From: Papaver somniferum
Lineage: Eukaryota; Streptophyta; Magnoliopsida; Ranunculales; Papaveraceae
Reading direction: 5' to 3'
Length of the DNA stretch: 64,000 bases
NCBI RefSeq assembly: GCF_003573695.1
Contig: NC_039362.1
Coordinates: 110,525,120 to 110,589,119 of the forward strand
In this document: positions 11,197-21,942 of the stretch, one piece after another
Layout of the letters: each line of letters opens with the position of its first letter
How positions within the stretch are numbered: the stretch's first letter is position 1
Position numbers and translations under genes: made by a program
Notes under the pieces: model-generated
What the model was told of the DNA's origin: nothing
Databases searched by the model: none
Seen by the model: the letters and a program-made list of their open reading frames with translations, nothing else

Positions 11197-11754
11197 ATGG
11201 TTGGTCTTAGGACTCTCCCAACAATTTCAAATCCCGGTCGAAGCTCCTCCAATGAAGATGCCCCTCTTCCCAACGGTGTATCTGATGGTGTAACCGGAAG
11301 AATCCCAACATTGATCGGTTAGCACGGGTGCAGGAGATTTACACGAAGAACATGGACCTGATCAAAGAAACAATAAACAACATACTCGATCTCTTCGTCA
11401 AGATGACATCAGATATGAGCGGTTCTCCTGTCATGGAGATTTCTACATTGGGGACTGATCCTCGCAACGATCCTCCTCAAGTCAATAGTTTCACTATGAA
11501 CCAGAGGCCGGTGGATCAGGAAGCGGCTTCTCTAGTGGAAAGTTTATGCAAACTTTTACACCTCTCGAAGAATCAGCGGGCAAAGACGTTTGCTGCAATC
11601 AACCAGATATCCCTGGACGTGCATTTGACTCATTTGCGTCCAGAAGCCTCACAAACACCAGAGATGTCTGTGAATAATGTCACATTTACAGAAGAAGACA
11701 TGATGGCGGAAGAAGGTCACAACCGGTCCCTACACGTTACTGCACGCATCAAGG
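11197..11754 (+). pseudogene. gag 5' fragment of element A
   Basis: The reading frame starts at ATG 11197 (MVGLRT), as in element B at 20584, and is frameshifted near 11317 by a missing base relative to B. From 11328 it continues MQEIYTKNMDLIKETINNIL through ESLCKLLHLSKNQRAKTF to TARIK. It stops where element B is inserted, after CAAGG (11750-11754). The matching sequence resumes at 26250. The N-terminal gag and pre-protease segments are joined directly without a central gag domain, so part of gag was already missing before B arrived. Non-functional. Confidence 0.65.
11750..11754 (+). repeat. Target site duplication CAAGG of element B
   Basis: CAAGG at 11750-11754 is repeated at 26250-26254 on the other side of B. 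The A coding sequence reads continuously across one copy. Confidence 0.85.
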
Positions 11755-12377
11755 TGTTGATGGTGGATTTTAGTTCAGGGCTAAGGTTGTAAAACCAGTA
11801 TTTTATGTGCTAACATCATGCAAAGGATAAAGCCATTTGATAAGCGATGTGCGCAGAAAACCTCTCGCTTTATTTTTTTGAAGCAATTCGATAAACACGC
11901 AAAATTCACCTAGAATGGTGCATGTAGCAACAATCCCAAATATCATGTGAATTTATAGCATTATTAATTAATTCACGATTTGCCTAGTATTTCCTATGTT
12001 GTTCCTTGCCGACCTCTCATTACTAGCATGACATGACAACTGAGTGTTCACTCTCAGCAGAGTAGCATGAATCTCCGTGTCAATATTGAGACATGCATGA
12101 AATACCCACACAGGCTACACCACTCTCTGACAGAGAGAGTCTCGCATCGACGCGCTTTGGTTAGCCCGATCGAGCATGCTTAATTTCCTTAATGGAAATA
12201 TAGACTGTCCAAATCAGTCTCAGAAACGATCGCGGCCACACAAGTTGGTCGCGTAATTTAACAAGCCTAGCCAACCCCTAGCAAGAATAGGCGATTTTCG
12301 TGATGACCACCGGCGGGCCCACTTATGCCCTAGACGGTCGGACATCACACAAACATCTCCTAGCAACGTCAAACGCC

Positions 12378-13007
12378 TATAGTTGCAGGAAATCCTACAA
12401 CACACCCCTTGTACTATCATGACTATGATTTCTAGATCTAAACTTATTTGATATGAAAATAAAGATAAAAGTGCTAAAATTATAAAGAGAGACGCAAGAT
12501 TTACGTGGTTCGATCAATGTGATCTACATCCACGGGGTTAGGTTTCACTATGATTGTTTGTAATTACATATGAATTACAATTGAAACTCCATTAATGAGT
12601 ATTTGGAGCTCTTGGTTGAAGAAGGAAGAAGAAGGAGATAATAATAATATAAATTATATTTTCTCCCTCTCTAATTGTGTCTCCCTCTCTCCTTTTTCTT
12701 TTTGATTATTCTCCTTTCTCTCTCTTGCCTTTCTCTTTATATATGTATTTACATAATGGATGACAGCTCATATATGGTGGGGTACAGCTAACACTTCCCC
12801 TAATTTCGGATATGGCTTGCGGTATTTTCGCAAACTTACAAATGTTAACTTCGCAAACATCCTAAATTTCGCACGATCATCATACTTTTCTCACGTTTAA
12901 GCTGAAGTCATCTGTTATGTCATTTCTGAAATCATACTGCGATGTCTTCGTGATGTATTGCTAGTAATTTCGCAATCATGTCGTTGTTGCGAGATTTTTA
13001 TCCTACA
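12378..13007 (-). repeat. F LTR, left copy (3' LTR)
   Basis: 630 bp. It starts TATAGTTGCAGG (TG has mutated to TA) and ends TATCCTACA. A reverse-strand TATA box is visible as CTTTATATATG at 12735-12745. Confidence 0.85.
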
Positions 13008-13026
13008 TCTTGCCTCTTTTTTCTTG
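13008..13026 (-). promoter_or_regulatory. Polypurine tract of element F
   Basis: The minus strand reads CAAGAAAAAAGAGGCAAGA just before the LTR. This is the expected position for a reverse-oriented element. Confidence 0.65.
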
Positions 13027-13199
13027 AATATTGCTTGAAGAGCGATCTTCGGGAAAAAATCCGTTGTTGTAATTGTTGGAGCGAGATACGTGTTGTTGGA
13101 GTAGTCTTTGATCTTTGTTGATGAAGGAACGAGCGAAAGAATACTGGACTTGAAAAGTACGTACTTGACTCTATTCTTTTGTGAAGTTCCGGAATGTTG

Positions 13200-13860
13200 C
13201 GAAGTAAATAAGAAGTATCATCTTTTAAAGTATGCGAAGTATGAAGTATCCTTGTAGAAGTATAAGAAGCATGAAGTATCCTTGATGAAGTATAAGAAGT
13301 ATTCAATCCTCGAAATATAAGAAGTATCCTTGATGAAGTATAAGAAGTATTCAATCCTCGAAATATAAGAAGTATCCGTCCTTGAATGAGAATAATAAGT
13401 ATTGCCTCTATTCATGCGAGATTATTACTCCATTTTTGGTGATTCTTGCCGAGAAGATAAAGAACATAAAATGTTTTCTTGGTAATCCATAGTTGCCTCT
13501 GTTCTTTATCTATGAGGGTAGAATCCTTGAGAAAATGTTAAATGTGCGAATTGTTTCTTCATTCTTATCTTGCCTCTGTCTCATGTTTTGTGCTCATGCG
13601 ATAGTGTAATCTCTTCAAGTTGCTTATAATTGTGCGAAATAATTGAGCGAGATAATCACATCATTCGAAATAATCACATTCTGCAAAATTCTGACACATT
13701 CTGCGAAATTTCGAATCATTCTGCGAAGTTCTGAATCATTCTACGAAGTTCTGAATAATCTTGCGAAATTCTGAATAATCCTGTGAAATTCTGAGTAATC
13801 CTGAATAATTCTACTAAATTCTGCGATATTATTGCGAAATTCTGCAATATTATTCCATAC
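13200..13860. repeat. Short repeats in F interior
   Basis: Two repeat types are visible. From about 13205 to 13380 GAAGTAT-based units (GATGAAGTATAAGAAGTATTC and variants, about 50-60 bp higher-order) recur. From about 13660 to 13850 units of about 20 bp of the form GCGAAATTCTGAATCATTCT recur with drift. Open frames across them are repeat artefacts. Confidence 0.6.
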
Positions 13861-14379
13861 AGTTTTGTAAAGTACTTGTGAGAATATAATGCTTATGTGA
13901 TGATTATGTTATGAAATGTGTATGCGATATTTATGCTATGAAATGCTTATGCAATGCTTTTATGATGCGAGTATGATGCTTGTATGATGAGAATGCTTAT
14001 CTATTGCAATGTATAGCTAATGTTTGTGTTACTTAGCTCATTTTGCACGCTAAAATTGATGTAGCTTTAAATTGCCTCCATTCTCCATTTCTCTGGCTTT
14101 TTCTTTAGTGTATGCATTCCTCTTCGTATAGTTATTGTTCCTCACAAGTTCTTATTTGTATTTCATCTTTCCTCTTTCCTGCACTAGTAGTATCTCATAA
14201 TAGTATGATCATAGTATCAAGTCTGCGGCATTTTCACTGCCTCAGTTTCATTTCCATATACATATTCACAAGCTTATTTGCTTACATATAATCATTTTCG
14301 CAAGCTTATTTGCTTACTCATCTTCTTATGTGGTCTTATTTTGCCTTCCTAGTTAAAGGTCTTATTTTGCCACCTCTTG

Positions 14380-14660
14380 TCATTGCGACAAAATCGCAGG
14401 ACGTCTTTACACTTTCATGTAAGGACCCATTGATCTTGCCTTAACTCTCTCTTTTATTTGAATTTTTGTTGCGACAATATGACAGGCCTAAATATTCTTG
14501 CGAACATAAAGCCCCATGACATTGTCGTCTTGCGACGAAATCGCAGGACGTCTTCACACTTTCATGTAATGACCAATTGATCTCGTCTTATCTTTTTCTC
14601 TAGTATTATTGCCTCTTCAGGATTGTCGCAAAAATATGACAAGCCTTGATACTCCCGTGA
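14380..14660. repeat. Duplicated block of about 140 bp in F
   Basis: The phrases AAATCGCAGGACGTCTT, CACTTTCATGTAA and ATATGACA..GCCT..AT recur at 14390-14510 and 14535-14660 in the same order. Function unknown. Confidence 0.6.
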
Positions 14661-15860
14661 GTAAGAAGCCTCATGACATTTGCGTCTTAAGACACTTATC
14701 ATCTCCCTAATGAAGGGTGCCGCCCTTATCTTCCCCCTGGTTTCCCCTTCAAGGAGGCGTACTTCTACCATACAAGGTTAGCTCCTCCCATCCAGTCTTA
14801 ACAACAACCAGTTGTTTTCGTAGCCTCTTATCCCTTTTGCCTATATGGGTTATGGTTACGAGACTATACCCTAAGTGGGGTTTTCTTCGGGCCGAGTGCA
14901 TCATTTTCCAAGACTTGTCAAGAGTGGTAAAAAAGCTCCAACGCCCCCCGCACTCTTGACTCAACCCTGTACCTCGGCGCCTTGATCGATTTCGGCACTC
15001 CTTAGAAGAGACCCCTAGTCGTCCAACCTAAAGCAAAAGCTTAGGTTGAAAATCCAAGGTACCTCTCCTGGATGGGTTTTATTGACCCCAAATCTCCATG
15101 ACTCAGGTTCTAGGTGCGGTGTAACCTTTTCCCTGAGCCATGCAACAGGTACCTCCTTCTATGACGCACTTTAGGTCTTACATTTGCCTCTTGCGAAATT
15201 TTATTCGCGAACTAGGGTGTACGCCATAAAGGTTCGCCTTTATCTGCGAAATTTTATTCGCGTTTCTGCGAAATTTTCGCGTATCTTTGTTTCTGCGAAA
15301 TGATCGCGTTTCTTTATTCTCTCATTCATCTTTTCATTTCTGTCATCTCTTTCATTCATTCTTTCATTTCTGTCATCTCTTTCATTCATTCTTTCATTCT
15401 CATAATATTATATCATTTGAATCAAAATAAATATTCAATAGAAATTCTAATACATGGTAACTCTGAAATCTTTGTAGTTGTGAAACCTTTGTAATTCTGC
15501 GATTCTATCGCGTTTTGTAAATCAAATCAAAAATCTTTTTATTCTCTTCAAAAGAAATATTCTAGAGAAACATATAAATTGAATTTTCTCAGTTTTCTGT
15601 AATTTTGAAATCTCGAAATCTCTGTAATTTTGAAGTCTTTGTAATCTTGAAATCTTAGTAATCTTTGAAATCTTGAAATCTTTGTAATTGTGCGATTGAA
15701 TCGCTTTTTGTAAATCAAATCAAAAATATTTTTATTCGTTCCTAGTATAAAGTAAAATGTTCAAGGAGGTGGTACTTATCTTTCATGTGAGTCGCTATTG
15801 TTGTCAGAGAAGTGAATAAATGCCTTAAAATGTATGAATTTCGCGCAGCAAAAAGAAGTG
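14661..15860. other. F interior without recognisable genes
   Basis: 14700-15180 is GC-richer and could be a degraded leader-like or coding region on either strand. No domain is recognised. From 15180 the sequence is rich in GCGAAATTTTCGCG-like palindromic phrases, then TCTTTCATTCATT repeats (15310-15400) and GAAATCTTTGTAAT repeats (15460-15700). Confidence 0.5.
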
Positions 15861-15870
15861 TGAGAAGTGA

Positions 15871-15925
15871 GACTTGAACCCTCGACTTGTTTCTTGGATT
15901 TTCTTGCACCATACCAACTGTGCTA
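15871..15925 (-). promoter_or_regulatory. tRNA-like A/B box pair, unit 1 of 5
   Basis: On the minus strand, TAGCACAGTTGG (15914-15925) fits the A-box consensus TRGCNNAGYNGG at every position, and GGTTCAAGTC (15871-15880) is a near-perfect B box. The gap is 33 nt, as in tRNA genes. Confidence 0.55.
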
Positions 15926-16014
15926 AGCCTCTCTTGTGAAATAATCAAATTTCAACTGTGTGAGAGGCAATTCTGTATAAATTTCTCGTAACAAAAATAA
16001 TCATGCGAGAATCA

Positions 16015-16061
16015 AGAATTGATCTCGCGACCTGCTGCTTGCCTCGTGACCAATTGTGCAA
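16015..16061 (-). promoter_or_regulatory. tRNA-like A/B box pair, unit 2 of 5
   Basis: The minus strand has TTGCACAATTGG (A-like, 16050-16061) and AGATCAATTCT (B-like, degenerate, 16015-16025). The gap is 24 nt, so this is the least tRNA-like unit. Confidence 0.4.
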
Positions 16062-16159
16062 GCTTATTCTTTGCGAAATATCTCTGCGAATTTATCATCA
16101 ACTCTCTTCTGTGCGAAATAATCAAAGAAATATATGTGCGAAAAAATACGCCTGTGTTG

Positions 16160-16214
16160 GGACTTGATCACACGACCATGAACTCATTAACTTCGCAGAT
16201 GACCAATTGTGCTG
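16160..16214 (-). promoter_or_regulatory. tRNA-like A/B box pair, unit 3 of 5
   Basis: The minus strand has CAGCACAATTGG (16203-16214) and TGATCAAGTCC (16160-16170), with a gap of 32 nt. Confidence 0.45.
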
Positions 16215-16301
16215 CCTCTTGTTTGCGAAATAATGAAACAATATTGCGAAATTATCATTTTTTCGCTCTTTGTAAAAAAAAAGAAAACTATGTTCGCAGG
16301 C

Positions 16302-16356
16302 GAATTCGAACTTGCAACCACCAACGCACATACTGATCTCTGGACCAATATTGCAA
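16302..16356 (-). promoter_or_regulatory. tRNA-like A/B box pair, unit 4 of 5
   Basis: The minus strand has TTGCAATATTGG (16345-16356) and AGTTCGAATTC (16302-16312), with a gap of 32 nt. Confidence 0.5.
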
Positions 16357-16448
16357 GAACCTCTCTGCAAAATTAACGCATAACTTTTTTCCTTATTCTT
16401 TTATTCTCACATGCAAATGAGAAGAAAATGAAGAATATGTGTCTCTGC

Positions 16449-16503
16449 GAATTCGAACCCGTGACCTATTTATTGTTCGCTCAACCTTGAACCATCTGTG
16501 CGA
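16449..16503 (-). promoter_or_regulatory. tRNA-like A/B box pair, unit 5 of 5
   Basis: The minus strand has TCGCACAGATGG (16492-16503) and GGTTCGAATTC (16449-16459), with a gap of 32 nt. The flanks do not pair as an acceptor stem or T stem, so it is not an intact tRNA gene. Confidence 0.5.
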
Positions 16504-16842
16504 ATTTCTGTTTGTGATAGAAATTGCAGCATCTGCCTCTTATCTTTTCTTCGTCCTTCCTTAACTTCTTTCACATTTGCCTTCTTCTCCTGAACATGAA
16601 AATCTTCCACTGAAACTTTCATTTTTTCCTTAAATTTCACCACAACAACTAATTTTTTTCTCTCACTCTTTTCATGTCTTTGAATTGTTGATGATGTTTA
16701 CTCCCTGAAAGTGTGATTGCTTCCATAAAATTACCATTTTTGAACCTAAACTTTGTAGATCTAGAAAAATATGAACAATACCTAATTTTCATGGAAATTT
16801 CTTGAGCCAACAAGCTACAGGAGGGATAAATCCTTTACTCCT

Positions 16843-16862
16843 CCATGTTTCTAGCGCCAAAA
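16843..16862 (-). promoter_or_regulatory. Primer binding site of element F
   Basis: The minus strand reads TTTTGGCGCTAGAAACATGG right after the 5' LTR. It has the TGG start expected of a tRNA-primed site. I cannot identify the tRNA. Confidence 0.55.
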
Positions 16863-17492
16863 TGTAGTTGCAGGAAATCCTACAACACACCCCTTGTACT
16901 ATCATTACTATGATTTCTAGATCTAAACTTATTTGATATGAAAATAAAGATAAAAGTGTTAAAATTATAAAGAGAGACGCAAGATTTACGTGGTTCGATC
17001 AATGTGATCTACATCCACGGGGTTAGGTTTCACTATGATTGTTTGTAATTACATATGAAATTACAATTGAGACTCCATTAATGAGTATTTGGACTCTTGG
17101 TTGAAGAAGGAAGAAGAAGGAGATAATAATAATACAAATTCTGTTTTCTCTCTCTCTAATTGTGTCTCCCTCTCTCCTTTTTCTTTTTGATTATTCTCCT
17201 TTCTCTCTCTTGCCTTTCTCTTTATATAGGTATTTACATAATGAATGACAGCTCATATATGGTGGGGTACAACTAACATTTCCCCTAATTTCGGATCTGA
17301 CTTGCAGTATTTTCGCAAACTTACAAATGTTAACTTCGCAAACATCCTAAATTTCGCATGATCATCATACTTTTCTCACGTTTAAGCTGATGTCATTTGC
17401 TATGTCATTTCTGAAATCATATTGCGATGTCTTCGTGATGTATTGCTAGTAATTTCGCAAGCATGTCGTTGTTGCGAGATTCTGATCCTACA
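16863..17492 (-). repeat. F LTR, right copy (5' LTR)
   Basis: 630 bp, forward edges TGTAGTTGCAGG and GATCCTACA. It matches the left LTR with scattered substitutions and small indels. Confidence 0.88.
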
Positions 17493-18747
17493 ACGCCAAC
17501 CCTAAGTAGGGTGGCCGTGATGCTTTGTAGAGATTCAATCAAGCTTAGACTGTTCAAGGCAGTCTTAAAGTCATCACGACCGTCCAACTTCACCAGCCTG
17601 GTTGGACAGCTTAGATCGTCCCGCGAATGATCAGTGAAACGCTAATGCACACATTGGCGGGACCACTCTGTCCCTACCTGATCGGCTTGCTCACGACATG
17701 GCCATAGAGCCATGAACGTTTTCCCAAAACACGATGGGCGTGAGGCTCTTCAAGGGTCACGGAAATCCCACTAGCGTCTTAAATTGATCTCAACCATCCA
17801 ACTTAGCCAGCATATTTGGATGGCTTAGATCGCGCCTAGGGTCATCAGGGAGGTGCACATATGTTCACCATCAGCCCAACGTGGGACCCACACGATCGAC
17901 CTCTCCAAAGGAGAAGCATAGCTTGCCAAACCGATTGGCCAAAGTCACGCATGTGTGACCGTTTTAAAACCCTAATTAGGTTTGCGGCGCTGTATAATTG
18001 TCGCAGTTCGATCGCGTCCATCCATCTTCGCCAGCCTAAACGGAGGGTGTAGATATAGACTTAAGAGGTACCAAGAGTATCAACGTGATCGTCGTGGGCC
18101 CACCTATGTGTATGACTGATCGGCCTAGGCCAACCATGGACGAGTGCCTCGAAATGCACGCCAAAAGAAGGCATGTCACGCGGTTCCCAAATCCTTTACG
18201 ACAAAGGGTTTCTATCGCAAATCGATCACGGCCACTCATCTTTGCCAGTCGACTTGAGTGGCCCAGATCAATCCTTCATGGGGAAGAGAGGTATAGACGT
18301 GCACAACAACAGACCACCTTCATGCATGACCGATCGGTCCCACCAAAACCGCCCAAGCTTGAATTCGGTCAAGCCAAAGAGGGATGCTTGTGCACCTCCT
18401 AAAACCTAAAATTCCATCAATGGTCGCAAATAAGTGTCGTAAACCATCTCGTCCGTCCAACTTTGCTAGCTTGGTCGGACAACCTAGGTTAAAGGCTAGG
18501 CGTCCAATGGAGCATCTCGATGATCACCGTCCGCCACTCTTCCACTGGGAGTGATCGACCAGGGGATGGCTCGTCCATGCAGCCTCCAAACGACCACTCG
18601 AAAATGGTTGGACGTGATGCTATTTTAAGACGCTTGATCCGCGACTTATTCGATTAAGCTTTAAAACAACGATGCTTCATACGTAAATGCATTACATGCA
18701 TCGAGCATACACGATATTTCATGAATACCAATTTCTTAAATAACTTA

Positions 18748-19819
18748 CATCATGTTTGTTTTTTCCTCTGTGTAGAGGCTAACCTCTATTAGCCTCTATA
18801 TAGTGGTGGGTCTCATTTATTTGGTGTTTGTTTTTTCCACTACCTCTACAAAGATAGAGGCAAATCTCTATCTATATAGAGGAAATCAAATAGCACCAAT
18901 GAGGTGCTATCTTTGAGCCTCTACCTCTATTAAACCTTCAAATGACTAATATATCCTCGAACAAACTTATAATGTCCAAAAATAATTCCTTAATTTAAAA
19001 TCTAAAATTTTACATGTTTCAAGAAAAGTGATACTTTCTCCCGTTTCAGAAAAAGGGATATTTTCGCGCTGTTTCAGAAAAAAGTGATATTTTGCTCCGT
19101 TGCAGAAAAAGTGACACTTTAGCCCCGTTTCAGAAAAAGTGATACTTCCCCCGTTTCAGAAAAAGTGATACTTTCACGCCGTTTCAGAAAAAGTGATATT
19201 TTTGCTCCGTTTCAGAAAAAGTGATTTTTTCCATGTTTCAGAAAAAGTGATATTTTTGCCCTGTTTCAGAAAAAGTGAAATTTTTGCCCCGTTTCAGAAA
19301 AAGTGATATTTTCGTTCTGTTTCAGAAAAAGTTATGTTTTTGCCCCGTTTCAGAAAAAGTGATTTTTGCCCTGTTTCAGAAAAGGTGATTTTTTTTTCCG
19401 TTTCAGATAAAGTGATACTTTCGCCCGTTTCAAATAAAGTGATACTTTCGCCCGTTTCAGATAAAGTGATATTTTTGATCCGTTTCAGAAAAAGTGATAT
19501 TTTTACCCCGTTTCAGAAAAAAGTTATACTTTCGCTCCGTTTCAGAAAAAGTGAACATCTTTGGTTGTATTTTCTAATACATTTTTTTCCTTTTGGAATT
19601 TTTGAACATCTTTGGTTGTAATGGATATTCATGGATTTTTTGAATATTATAAGGGTAAAATGAGAATTATATAAAATTGGGTACACAATATAGAGTTGTT
19701 AGATAGTGGTCAAACAAACATGATTTTAAGAGAGATTATATAGTGATATTTATATAGATATAGAGGTAAACCTCTATATAGAACACTCTACCTATATAGA
19801 GGAAAAAACAAACGTGTTC
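18748..19819. mobile_element. MITE M: Tourist/PIF-Harbinger-like element
   Basis: A 1,072-bp insertion in the B 5' LTR is flanked by TTA duplications (18745-18747 and 19820-19822). The inverted ends share GTTTGTTTTTTCCTCT. A second inner layer of inverted repeats built from CCTCTATATAG / CTATATAGAGG lies at both ends. There is no transposase. Most of the interior is a 28-bp tandem array. TTA target duplications and an AT-rich, TIR-bounded body are typical of Tourist-like MITEs. The B 3' LTR shows the empty site. Confidence 0.85.
19017..19560 (+). repeat. 28-bp tandem array inside MITE M
   Basis: About 20 units of the form GTTTCAGAAAAAGTGATA followed by TTTTTGCCCC-like bases. Length varies from 26 to 29 bp. 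The frame stays open over a part (19334-19621) only because of the repeat. It is not a gene. Confidence 0.85.
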
Positions 19820-20116
19820 TTAGTTATTTAACTTAGCACCGTATGCTACTTCCTGCGGTGGATCCCACGATCCACTCATTCGAGACATCAATCATGTCAC
19901 AAACTGGGGGATGCTTACTGGGGTATTGGTCTGGCGGTTTACAGCGTGCGGCGTGCAACGCGCCCATTTACAAGAACGTGTCAGGAGGCATGGACGGTTA
20001 AAGTGATGAGGGAAGTGGGCCAAGACGTGATCGTGTAACCACCTAAACGATCCCACTACTCCATCACTCAACTTCCTCCACTTCCTACGAGATGAGGGTT
20101 TGCGCTCAATGACTTG

Positions 20117-20125
20117 TATAAATAG
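20117..20125 (+). promoter_or_regulatory. TATA box of B 5' LTR
   Basis: TATAAATAG at the same LTR position as in A. Confidence 0.6.
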
Positions 20126-20501
20126 GTCCTTCACCTATTTTCAAACAACACAGACGGAGAGAAACCAAGTGTTGTCACAGTATCCAGAAAATACCCAGAA
20201 CTGATAGCTTACATTGTGCAAGCCAGTTCAACATTCTGATACAAGTCATAAACAGCCAATACCTTCACAATTTCAACACCTTCTTCGCTTCCCTCCCTAA
20301 GATCAATCCCATCTACTTCACTTTGTGACCTAAGCAAGCCTGGAACGGCCATTTCTTGGTTTAGGCCAGAATTGTATAGATTGATCTCTCGAATCAAAAA
20401 GCACTCCCGTGCAGTGCATTTGTTTAGGGTTTAGATTCATTTCTCATCCACACAAACCCAAAATTACCAAAACCAGCAGAAATAGGTGTCACCCATAAAC
20501 A

Positions 20502-20521
20502 ATTGGCGACCACAGTGGGAG
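20502..20521 (+). promoter_or_regulatory. Primer binding site of element B
   Basis: ATTGGCGACCACAGTGGGAG immediately after the LTR end. Confidence 0.7.
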
Positions 20522-20583
20522 ATTAATCTCTCGGTTGTGAAGTCAATTTCTTCAATACCCAATCCCATTTGGTTGATTTCAAA

Positions 20584-21303
20584 ATGGTTGGTCTTAGGAC
20601 TCCCTCAATAATTTCAAATCCCGGTCGAAGTTCCTCCAATGAAGATACCCTTCTTCCCAACTGTGTATCTGATGGTGTAACCGGAAGAATCCCAACATTG
20701 ATCGAGTTAGCACAGGTGCAGGAGATTCACACGAAGAACATGGACCTGATCAAAGAAACAATAAACGACATACTCGATCTCCTCATCAAGATGACATCAG
20801 ATATGAGCGGTTCTCCTGTCACGGAGATTTCTACATTGGGGACTGATCCTCGCAACGATCCTCCTCAAGTCAATAGTTTCACTATGAACCAAAGGCCGAT
20901 GGGTCAGGAAGCGGCATCTCTAGTGGAAAGTTTATGCGAACTTTTACACCTCTCGAAGAATCAGCGGGCGGATACGTTTGTTGCAATCAACCAGATAGCC
21001 TTGGACGTGCATTTAACTCCTTTGCGTCCAGAAGCCTCAAAAACACCAGAGATGTCTGTGAATGATGTTATATTTACAGGAGAAGACATGATGGCGGAAG
21101 AAGGTCATAACCGGTACCTACACGTTACTGCACGCATCAAGGATTCAGAGTTCAATAGGGCCCTCATCGACACGGGAGCGTCTACGAATGTGATTACTCT
21201 CAAGACACTCAGGACGGCCAAGGTTCGCCCAAGCAAAATCGTGCGACAGCCTACCACGATGACATACTTTGAAGGAAACCAAACCAACACGTACGGGTGG
21301 TAG
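20584..21303 (+). pseudogene. gag N-terminus fused to aspartic protease, element B
   Basis: ATG 20584 opens a frame of about 240 residues. It starts MVGLRTPSIISNPG and runs through helical segments (KNMDLIKETINDILDLLIKM, then ESLCELLHLSKNQRADTF). It enters a retroviral-type aspartic protease with the catalytic motif ALIDTGASTNVITL. It stops three residues after TNTYG, where the sequence switches to an unrelated gag start at about 21297. The central gag (capsid and zinc knuckle) present in D is missing, so this is a deletion fusion. The protease lacks its C-terminal half (the ILGRPWLHD region seen in A). Confidence 0.7.
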
Positions 21304-21539
21304 AGCTCAGGTTCGGGTCAGCAACAAACCCTGATGTCGCCGGCACTGAAAACACCCTTGATGTCAACTTTCCTTCCAGTAATATCAATGTACCACCTGT
21401 CAGCATGGTCAACACCAGCAGCGTAGGAAGTGTTCCCTCAGGCGTCACACCTTCGATCACCAGAGCCAGAGTCGCTGCCTCCACCTGCCAAGAACCGATG
21501 CTGCTCGTTTTGTTGATACCAGCCAGAGCTTCACCATAA
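21298..21539 (+). pseudogene. Second gag N-terminus (D subtype) in element B
   Basis: Directly after the protease break the sequence reads TGGTAGAGCTCAGGTTCGGG and encodes VELRFGSATNPDVAGTEN, closely matching the N-terminus of the D gag (MVELRSGSATNPEATGAEN at 57967). Its original ATG base has been replaced. The frame ends at 21539 and the following sequence resembles the 3' internal region of A near 29217. It looks like a product of template switching between two related genomes. Confidence 0.6.
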
Positions 21540-21942
21540 CAACAACCACTACAAAGAATATTTCGTCCATGTAATGTTCCAAGCATCCCTGCATCACATT
21601 CAGGAGAGTACAATAAGCTTGTATCAAATCACAGAGGCGTGGATTCAAGGTGGTACAATCAAAGTAAGATACACTTGGGGACTAAAGCTTACTTCAGGTT
21701 TAGAAGTTTAAACGCAGACTCCGCCTTACCAGCGAATGCAATGGAAGCACATCTTCCATGGGAAAATAAGCTCAGGATAATTACACATGGGGACTTTTCT
21801 CACGCTGCTTACTCACGGGTGAGCCTGATACACTCAAAACCCAATCATGCGCGAAGGACATGCCTAGCAGAGACAGAGCTAAGTAACGATCCTTCAACTA
21901 AATATTTTTTATGTATTAGGAATATCAAATAAATTTTAAATC
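21540..21942 (+). other. 3' internal region of B before the satellite
   Basis: Non-coding. It shares phrases with the 3' internal region of A (for example CAACAACCACTAC, CTTGGGGACT and ATCACAGAGGCG). No gene is seen. Confidence 0.5.

Larger units (their letters stand above)
12378..17492 (-). mobile_element. Element F: non-autonomous LTR retrotransposon (reverse)
   Basis: A 5,115-bp element has 630-bp LTRs (12378-13007 and 16863-17492) and TSD ACGCC (12373-12377 and 17493-17497). On the minus strand the right LTR is followed by a PBS-like TTTTGGCGCTAGAAACATG, and the left LTR is preceded by a purine tract CAAGAAAAAAGAGGCAAGA, which fixes the orientation. The 3.86-kb interior has no ORF with a retroviral domain. 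It contains simple repeats, a duplicated block and five tRNA-like box pairs. It is a LARD-like, probably trans-mobilised element. Superfamily is not assignable from the sequence. Confidence 0.88.
11755..20501 (+). repeat. 5' LTR of element B (interrupted by F and M)
   Basis: It starts TGTTGATGGTGGATTTTAG and ends CACCCATAAACA. Removing F with one TSD and M with one TSD leaves about 2,552 bp, matching the 2,544-bp 3' LTR. Uninterrupted sequence across both sites can be read in the 3' LTR near 24322 (AAACGTCAACCC) and 25573 (AACTTAGTTATTT). TATA box at 20117. Confidence 0.88.

Noticed and set aside
12998..13415. Minus-strand ORFs of 118 and 65 residues rich in Tyr/Thr/Ser
   Set aside because: Translation of the GAAGTAT repeats next to the F polypurine tract. 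No domain.
15871..16503. Five real tRNA genes
   Set aside because: Acceptor and T-stem pairing fails in the flanks inspected. Only the box-like motifs and their spacing are supported.
19334..19621. 95-residue ORF with FRKSD/VSEKV repeats
   Set aside because: Translation of the 28-bp MITE array with no outside support.
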